This document shows, piece by piece, positions 55,579 to 64,000 of a stretch of DNA of 64,000 bases. The DNA lies in assembly GCA_025331445.1 (NCBI GenBank), contig JAIWNE010000010.1, forward strand, positions 248,001 through 312,000, written 5' to 3'. The notes beneath the pieces are model-generated. The model searched no databases, had not been told where the DNA came from, and saw only the letters and a list, made by a program, of their open reading frames with translations. A program made the translations under genes and the position numbers. This stretch comes from Blakeslea trispora (lineage: Eukaryota; Mucoromycota; Mucoromycetes; Mucorales; Choanephoraceae). The stretch's first letter is position 1; the number at the start of each line of letters is the position of its first letter.

Positions 55579-58500
55579 TTATAAAGTCTTCTTTAGTCTA
55601 TCAACAGGATATCTTTTTGCAAGGAAAGAATGAACTGGACCCAAGACAAATAGCTTTTCATATGCGAGTGCAGCAGCCATGTTGCCTACACAAAGGCCCC
55701 AAAGCTTCCATCTAAAATCAACAGGCATGATATTATGTCCAAGAGGTGTGTTATAAGGCTCAATATAAGTAGGAGGAGGAGTATAGCCTTGTTGAGTCAA
55801 GACTTGTTTTGTACCACAGTTAAATCTATTTTCATTAAAACATGTCAATAAAAGGAAAACAACAAAAGAGGGTAAAGGAGACTTACCTAAACAAACAACC
55901 AAACCGATTGGGATCAGCCAATGTCCAGAAAGAGACAATAGCAATATAAAGTAACCATAAAAAGAGAAGAGCATAGTTTCTCCAGAAACTCTTTCGGAAC
56001 TTGTAACCAAAGTTAAAGGTAGCTGCATTGTTGATGAATTGGAAAAGAGTAACAAGAGCAAGTACTTCAGCTTCATAGTTATCAGCCAATAACCACCATT
56101 TTGAGATATCAACAGCAGAGGCATCAAATTCATTGCAGCGGAACCAGGATTGCTTGAACAACATGACAAAAGCACCAATCAAGAAAAGCCAGTTGATGGC
56201 CACAATGCCCATGGCGGAAGACAATGTTTGTGGACCAAGCAAACGAGCAGTAGGACGTTGTCCCTCAAGTCGTTTAGCAGCATGGGATTGTGATACAGCC
56301 CAGGTCAACAAGACGGTAATCAAGACATCAATGGCAATCCATACATTCTGACTCATCGTGATGGAGAAATAAAAGGTAAAGATCTTGAGCATCATCATGA
56401 CTTGACCATACATCACCAAATACTTGTAGTTGGTGATCGAAGTAGCTAATGCACCTCGACCTTGACGGATCAATTCAACACATGAGCGAACACTACGATT
56501 GCTGGTACTGAAAGGAGACACAATAGAGGCCTCAGCATCAGACATGGCAATACCAACATGAGCAGCACGGAGAGCACCACAATCATTACCACCATCACCT
56601 GTCATGGCAGTAATACCATACTCCATATGAAGTTGCACACATTTGACTTTACCTGAAGGTGTCATACGAGCAAAAACACGGGTGTTCAAGAGATAGCGTC
56701 TGATCAGATCTTGCTCACAAAGCCAATCAAAGGCTTTTCCGGTCATGGCCAATTCATAAGGAGTATGATCTTGATTCAACATGATCTTATCGACATCGAC
56801 ATCTGGGAATACCTCGGGTTCATCAACATCAGTCCAGACAAGACGGTTCAGAGATTTATCGAAATCGGCAAGTAAGACACGAGCACCTTCTTGTACCATC
56901 TGGCATTGTCTAGCAATGTAAACACCAGTCAAAGCAGTATCACCTGTGATCATGATAGTACGTGTATCACCACGCTTCAATTCAAGAATGTTTTCAGTGG
57001 TGTCTTCCTTTAGCTGGTTCTTGAAGACGATCAAACCACAAAAGTCAATATCCTGTTCCATCTCGTCACGGCTCCAGTTACGGAAACTTTCAAGACCACC
57101 GATGTCTTCCAGATCAATCTCACGATGAGCAAGAGAAAGCACATAACAACCTTGACGGGCTAAGCCAGCAGTAGCCGTATCGTAATCTTTTGGAACAGAC
57201 TCGGGGTTACATAGATCCTTGATCTTTTCATAAGCACCCTTGACAAAGATATGAACCTTATTGGTATGAGAATCAAGTACGGCAACAGACATGGACATAC
57301 GAGCATGTACAAATTCAAAACGTTTCAACACATGGACTGGAGCATTGACATGACCAGGTTTATCCATAGGTGGTGTAAGTGTGTCGACATAGTCTTCCTT
57401 CTCAGGTGTATCATTCAAGGTCCATTTGGATGACTTGAACATTTCAATATCAACAGGATTACCAATGAATTGACCGTTTAGAGTTGTGACAGCATGACAG
57501 GTGGCAATACCAATCTGCATCAAACGAGGAATATCTTCTACATTGTTGATGTGGTTATCGAATTCTGGAATTACTTTGTTTTGTCTTTGTTGCACAATGG
57601 AATTGATGTCGGCAATAGGTTTAGCACCGAAAAATTCCAGACCTTCTTTTGTCAGAGTACCAGTCTTGTCAAAGCAGAAAAGTTGAACTGTTGTTGTATG
57701 AAAATGAAACAAGTTAGATAATCTTTTTTAAATGTAGCTAGTCATGTTCTTAAAAAAAAGGGGGGGACATTTACCTTTGCCTGCCATTAGAATACGAGGT
57801 AAATCGACACAGTAGATTTGCTTCTTACGCAAACGACCAGCAGCCACAGACTGACCAACAACCAGACCAGCAGGAAGTAAAGGTGATACCAATTGACAGA
57901 TAGCAAACATAGCATAGAACCAAGCACTAGTACCACTCGTATAAAGCCAAATAGCCAAACCAAGCATAACCAAACCACAACAGAGTAAGATCAAAATGAC
58001 AATCTTGATTTGCTCATCAAAAATAAAAGAAACACGAGTAGGGAATAGAATCTTCTTGACTAATTCACCCTTATCAGTAGCAGTACCTGTCTTCAAGACA
58101 AGTGCAGTTACTGGTGAATCATGCTCAGTGCGTTGAGCTTGAGAAATGGTTGTACCAGAAAAGATGGTATGAATTTTTCCAGAACCCAAACTATCATAGG
58201 TTGTAGGATCATTGCTTCGGACAGGGAATTTACGAATAGGTAAAGGCTCACCAGTCAATGAACTTTCATCAGCAACAATATTACCTGTAAGGACAACGGC
58301 ATCACAAGGAGCTGTCTTTCCTTCTGCTACTTCGAATACATCGCCTGGAACCAAATCGGAGCTGGAACTTTCGACCCATTGACCATCACGTAGAATCATG
58401 ACATGGTCTGTAAACTCAGCCATCTTCTTGATACGCTTTTCGGATCGGAGACGGACAAAGACCTTGACTAAGGCAGATACAAGAATAACTGCAGTATCAG

Positions 58501-60023
58501 CAATACCTACTTGCCAGTAAGCAAAATAGTAGAACAGCCAAAGAGCAGTAAACTGATAGATGTAGAAGAATGAAGAAAATTCACGAAGAACGGCCATAAA
58601 GACGTTGGGAACATAGACTTCAATGAAATTAGGACCCACTAATTGTTCGCGCTCCATAGCCTCTTGGGTTGTAAGACCTTGAGTTAATCCAGCAAGTTCA
58701 GAGTTGGTATCGCCAAGATGGAATTGATGAGGCTTGAACATTTGAGTTTCTGGGTGATAGACATAACGTGTACATTGGTAAATAAAATATTTTGTTCCAG
58801 CTGATGTCTTTTGGAGGGTAGCAGTAGCAACCACAACATCAAGTCCAAACAAATGCTTTACGTATGATTCCAATCGTCTCACAAAAGCCATGATCTTGTC
58901 GTCATCTTCAAGGAAGATCATTGAGGGCTCTTTATGTTCAACTTGAATGTATTGACCTTGGTCATAAGTACATTGAATGCGGAAAAAGTTGGACAGTCGA
59001 GCCTTGAAGATAGTCAATGTAGCGAGCCAGATGAAGAAAATGTACCACATAGCAATGAATGTACTGGACTGTACTACAGCAGAACCTCGGAAGAACAAAT
59101 AGTTTTGATAATAATCATACACAAGCAAAATCATGTACGCAAACATACCAATTGTCTGTAAAAAGTACAAGACAGAGACAAGCATACCGAAAGGATCGCG
59201 TTTGTAAGCCTTGATGACCATGTTACTTTCTTCGTCAGAATGAACAGAAGAAGTGCTTGCAATGACTTCATCATCATCAGCCTTGACAGCTTTCTTTTCA
59301 TCAATCGAGCCAGCATATTCATCATGTCTGACTTCATCCACCTTATGGAAACGATAAATGACTCTCTCTCTCATCTTCTTGTACAAGTACCAGCTGACCA
59401 AAAAGAATACGCAAGAGCCATAGAACACATAAAGGGCAATAAAGACAGGTTCAGCAAATGTCAATGCACCATAGTCGGGAGTTGGACAAGAGCCCCACAT
59501 GATAGATTCAGGATTGGGATTCCAAGCAGGTACATCAGACAAACCAAGGTAGTTTGAGCAAGCAGCAGCAGATTGTTCAGATTTTCTGGTGGCATCGAAA
59601 TTGTCAATGTTCACTCGAGCATCGTCAAGACAAGGATAGACAGTGGATACCTGAAGAGCAGGAGCACCAGGGCATGAACACTTTGAGACAAGACTGTCAG
59701 GGCAGGCATCACGACAAGAGCCGTCTACACAATAGGTCTGACCAGCAGGACATGAGGGACGCACAGAATCAGGACATTGAGAGATGTCTCGAACACAGAG
59801 TGCTGGGCAAGGATAGGCATTGTAAGTAGGTAGAGGACATTGATTACCATTCAAATCATATCCATTTACTAAAATGCAAAACAATTGAATTTAGTTTTTT
59901 TGTCTTGTAGAATTGAAGTTTTTACTCACCTGTATTCCATGCTGGAGTTGCGCTTACGATAGGTAGAATAGTGACAAGACATGTAATTAGTCGAAAGTAC
60001 TTGTTAGAAACATGATAGAACAT
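55579..60023 (-). CDS. P5-type (ATP13A-like) P-type ATPase with signal peptide and Cys-rich ectodomain
   Basis: Four exons (60023-59930, 59868-57775, 57687-55887, 55825-55579) give 1,411 residues. Residues 1-25 look like a signal peptide (YFRLITCLVTILPIVSA). About 120 residues with some 20 cysteines follow (for example CPLPTYNAYPCPALC, CPAGQTYCVDGSCRDACP), then the first clear membrane segment. The P-type core is complete: A-domain SSLTGEPLP, phosphorylation motif FCFDKTGTLTKEGLEF, ITGDTALTGVYIARQCQM and MTGDGGNDCGALRAAHVGIA followed by MSDAEASIVSPF. The last is a P5 signature. The M4 substrate-site motif reads VSPLLPAGLVVG where P5B pumps such as ATP13A2 have VPPALPAALTVG. P5B enzymes move polyamines out of lysosomes or vacuoles. 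The changed motif makes the substrate here uncertain, and this may be a separate fungal subgroup. Confidence 0.88.
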
Positions 60024-60507
60024 GATTCTCTTATTTAATTATCTATCTCTTAAATGAAAAAAAAAAGAAAGAAAGTCGATCAATAGGAATACGAAAAAAA
60101 AAAAGAAAGAAGAACTCTGTCTTACTCTTGAATCAGAGCAATTGCTTCCCTTTTTAAAACATCTTTGCTGGGGAAGAAACCGATCCGTCTGACTTTTAAT
60201 ATAATTGGTACGATGAATGTCTTTAAAGTAAAGCACAAGAGTGTTTAAAATAGAAATCAACATGATTAAACAAGAACTCCGTTTAATAGATCAGCTTTTC
60301 GCCTGGTACAGAACTAACTTGTTTCATTACAGACTAAGAAGCATCAACATCTTGCTCCTTTTTTTTTGCTTTTTTCTTTTGAACTTTATTGCACTATAGA
60401 ACAATCATAAAATGAAATCATTTGGAAATATCTGATTGTTCTGAGTATCTGGATATCTGACACAATTTCTTTTATTGGACATCTTATGGACCACTGTGTG
60501 ATGGCGT

Positions 60508-60515
60508 TGACGTCA
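60508..60515. promoter_or_regulatory. Palindromic CRE-type site TGACGTCA
   Basis: A perfect TGACGTCA, the consensus for CREB/ATF-type bZIP factors, about 485 bp upstream of the ATPase start codon. It is one exact 8-mer, so chance occurrence is possible. Confidence 0.3.
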
Positions 60516-63500
60516 TTTGTGTTCGTGGCGTTTCCTCTTACTGTTAAGGTTTGTTAGTAAAAAAAAAGAGAGAGATAGAAAGATTTGATTTTTCATTGGA
60601 TGATGCGGCTAGGTTTCTAGTCAGGGATTTTTTATAGAAGGTGACCGATAAAAAAAAAAAAAGTCCAGCATTTCAATATGGGCATGTGAATTTCCGGGAG
60701 CAATACAAGATATACACACGCATGTAGATAACCGATTCGGACAAAACATACACACAGTTTTAAATCAAATAATCTGTCAAAATCCTAATAATTGGATAAG
60801 TGAGGGTCCTCCGTTGACAAACATGAGTGAGTTCGTATGTCAAAAAAAAAGGGTGAAAATGAAACTGAGTTGTTTATGACAAACGGAAGCAAAAGTCTGG
60901 TTTAGTTGTTTAGTCATTTTTTCTCTCTCTGCAAGTTGAAACCAAGACAATGAACCTTGACATCCTCTAGAGAAAAATGTCTGTAGAGTTTGCATCGATG
61001 CTTTAAACCTGCTGAAATGAAACAAAAGCATGACCATGATCCTAGTCAACTGAAGCTATTTGTCTTGTGTACAACTCATTTTTCTGATTTTAGCATGATT
61101 AGAGTAATTGAATGTTACCTGGTTAGTTTCTGTGCAATCTTGATAGAGCAATTGTAGTTGACTATATTGACTTATTCTCTATAGCAAAAAAGAAGTGTTA
61201 CAACGTCTCTATTTCTGTAGCTCAAGACATATCGTTTTGTTCCGGAAATGGTTGCATGGCTGTGAAAACGCTAACATGGCTTACTTTGTGGACCATCCAG
61301 GTTGTCTGTGGCAAACAATGTTGTTTTCAAAGACAGGAAATGCAAGCAAACCTTAACAATAAGCAAATAAGTCTAATCCATAAAGGGTTAAGATCAAGGT
61401 AGAATTTTATGTTACACACATTGTTGTTTGATAATGCCGTGATTCGTAAATTGAAATTCAGTCAAATTTCCTTCACATACTTCTTTGTGTATCATTTAGT
61501 TTCTTTACAAGTGATTGCAATTGTTTTGAAACTGAATCCAAGACTCATTTCACATATCAGTCTGAGCCTAATTGGATTGGTTTTATGGTTGAGCGATCCC
61601 AACATTTTTCACTTTGCAAAGTAGCCGAGTGACAAACAGTGCCAGATTATTATGACTTCTTTAGGCTTTCAATTGTTGTAGATATTGGACAGACTCAGTT
61701 CTTCTCATTAGAAGCTACTATAAGCTTCCTGTAGATACATGCCAACTTTTTCTTACAAGCTTTTGCAAGCAGCTAATTGAGAAGCCTTTACAAATCAATA
61801 AAACAAGCCATGATTTTTTTTTATTTCTTTGTTTCACTGCAAAAAAAAAAGCATTCTAACTCTTACTGTACTTTCTCCTTTCAATGTGCCTATAAGAACG
61901 AATCAATCCATTGACGGGTATCAGGAAATATTGCTGACATTTCGTTCAACATGATGCCAGGTAATCTTAAAGTTAGACTTTATCAAATGTTGCGAGTTCT
62001 TTTTTTAAAGTGATACGACAGCAGAGAAAATAAGGGCCTTTATTTCTTAAAAAGAACATGCTGATTTGATTGCCATGTATTTACGTCTTGACATGTAGTT
62101 ATGAATGATAAAGACATACTTGAATAAAGTATTTGGTAGCGAGGTATGAGGACATAGGGTCGTCGTCTGTCAAATGAGGAAATATATAATATAAAGGACT
62201 TGATTGAGTTTCACAAATTGTTGTAGATGCAGCCTGTTTCAACGACCTTATTATTTAACTTTCTTAGGTTTAGAAAAAATCTAAACTTGAATACTAGGAT
62301 CTAGTCTTTCTTCTAATTTTCTTCACTACACAATATCTTTCTCTTCTTCTAAAGTCTCCATAGAGTTCGCGAGTCATATCAACTGATTCAGTGCTTGGAT
62401 TATAAGTTCCTTGAATGAAATATGAGCAAGTTGGTATCAAAGTGCTTGAAAAAAGCTGTACAATGAATTATTTTGTATGATTTGTCCCACCTCAAACCTC
62501 TCCTCCCCCTCCTCCTTTCCGAAAAAAGGATAAATGGCTGACTTTCAATAAGTTTGCGGTGTTGAAAAAGAGTTAGCTATGGTGACTTGATTTGCTGTGA
62601 CTTAAAAATCCAAGTTTCCAGCGTATTCCAGATTATTTTCTGTTCTGTTGCACAAGTAATTTGCATGATAAATGAGAGCCATACAGACAAGCAAATGAAA
62701 CCAAAGTTTCAGAGGCACTTTATAAAGAGTTCAAGCAAGTCTAATAGTAAGCACAGATTAATAAAACACATTTTGATATATTTGAAGGAGTTTGAGTAAC
62801 CAGATAAACGTCATGTAGCTTAACTTTTTTTTTTTTTTTTAGACGTTCTCACTCTGTGTGAAAGGAAAACAACTTTTTTTTAATCACCGCTTCCTCTTGA
62901 AAAAGGAAAATAAGGAACAACTAGAGTTTTTCTTGCAATAAAAAGGTTTAGGCATTTTCAGTACAGACTTTCTTTAACAGAACTCCACAATCCTTTCATC
63001 ACAGCGAACTGAATACCCAAAGTTCAAAATGCCTATGAACTGTATATTAAAAACCAAACAAGTACTACAGTGCTTTTTCAGTCTGAGATCGAGACAATCA
63101 AGATTGATGAGAATTACAAAGGCTCGGGTGATAGAATGTTAAAATTCGGAGCTTGTTCTTGTCAAAATTGATTTTTTAGCTATTCCCACATTATGAAATA
63201 ATATACTTTTTTTTTTTTTATTTTGCAATTCAACATCCACTCATCACCCTTCTACCGAAAACGAACTGTCTATGACATTCTCAGTCATTACTCTATCGTT
63301 TCTAAAAGATGCTACTTGTTTCTATAAATTATTGAATGATTTTGGCTCCTTGCCGCCCTCTTTAGTATGATCACAATCCACCTCTCTGAGATGTGTAACT
63401 AACAAATAATTTTATTCTATGAGCATTTAAATGAGCTGACATTTTGAAGAAAGACCCTTCTAGTGCTTCGACAAAACAGTCAGTTTTTTTTTTAGTCTCT

Positions 63501-63840
63501 AAAAAAAAATAGAGGTACTTGGAACTTGTTCTCTGAACATTTTTCAAATGTGTAGTTCTTGTATGCTTGATGTTTTCAAATCTGCTTCAGGTTCAAAACA
63601 TCATTGTTCTTTTCAAACAACCACTTTTTGACTCCAACTCTTTATGTCTTTCTTGATATAAAGGAAGATGCAATTGGCCATTCCATTCGAGCTTTTTTTT
63701 TTTAGTTTGCAACTCTCTCTCTCTGGCTTGTGCAGGTATGACTTTATGAGCTAAAATCGAGTCTATCAAATTTTCCTCGATCAAAGCATGATTTGATACG
63801 TTTCATTTTTCTTTTTTGCGTTATGACTGTTAAAGGAAGA

Positions 63841-63875
63841 ATCTCTTCAATCTCTCTTCAATCTCTCTTCAATAA
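63841..63875. repeat. Short tandem repeat, 11-bp unit
   Basis: About three copies of ATCTCTCTTCA, the first shortened by two bases. Confidence 0.8.
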
Positions 63876-64000
63876 GGTCAATCATCATTCCATTTTGAGT
63901 CTGACATTAAATAGCCGTCTTGGACGAGTATTTTTGCCTCACCTTCAAGGCTTGACCTAAGCAAATATTGACTCAGGTTGTCGCTGTCGAAAGGACAGTC

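Larger units (their letters stand above)
60024..64000. other. Long gene-poor tail of the window
   Basis: Nearly 4 kb without a gene I can support. The ATPase promoter should lie at 60024-60600. Short frames (61409-61624, which is hydrophobic; 62587-62799; 63784-63593) show no domain. Homopolymer runs are common. No tRNA, rRNA or transposon ends recognised. Confidence 0.5.

Noticed and set aside
56133..57721. Plus-strand frames over the ATPase gene
   Set aside because: Antisense to conserved P-type ATPase motifs.

Overview
This window looks like nuclear DNA of a filamentous fungus of the Mucoromycota, most likely a Mucorales species. The evidence is short introns (about 45-70 bp, GTAAGT-type donors, CTAAC-like branch sites), AT-rich intergenic DNA full of homopolymer tracts, and the gene content: a StuA-like APSES factor, a KIN1 kinase with KA1 tail, an AzgA purine permease, a COP9 CSN1 subunit and a seven-helix RGS protein. 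No organism label was given, so the lineage is an inference.

Region 1 (1-17 kb) is repeat-rich. It holds a 268-bp tandem duplication, a dead Tc1/mariner copy with recognisable terminal inverted repeats and TA target duplication, a 5'-truncated LINE, a Mutator-like (MULE/FAR1) remnant and two IS630-like DDE remnants. Between them lie two lineage-specific genes that may share a PD-(D/E)XK-like fold. One polyglutamine-rich APSES regulator sits at 13.3-14.9 kb.

Region 2 (17-26.8 kb) is ordinary: a tiny I78-type protease inhibitor gene, an OPT oligopeptide transporter, the complex I assembly methyltransferase NDUFAF7, a 7TM-RGS protein, the mitochondrial ribosomal protein uS2m and a tRNA-Glu(CUC).

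Region 3 (26.8-32.3 kb) has almost no protein genes. It contains a GC-rich insert flanked by 9-bp direct repeats, a small spliced gene, a solo LTR, a row of four well-formed introns separating exons with no reading frame (candidate spliced non-coding RNA), a 38-39 bp tandem repeat and a strong hairpin.

Region 4 (32.3-60 kb) is gene-dense: PPIL3 cyclophilin, a FYVE protein, a coiled-coil protein, AzgA, an acyltransferase, a HAUS3-like coiled-coil protein, UFD1, CSN1, a PPPDE isopeptidase, KIN1, an MEF2-type MADS factor, a SAP-domain protein and a very large P5-type ATPase with a signal peptide and a cysteine-rich ectodomain. Several belong to ubiquitin/SUMO control (UFD1, CSN1, PPPDE) and to signalling or transcription (KIN1, MEF2, SAP), but there is no sign of co-transcription. 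The last 4 kb hold no gene I can support.

All exon structures were read by eye from splice signals and reading-frame continuity. No database search was possible.
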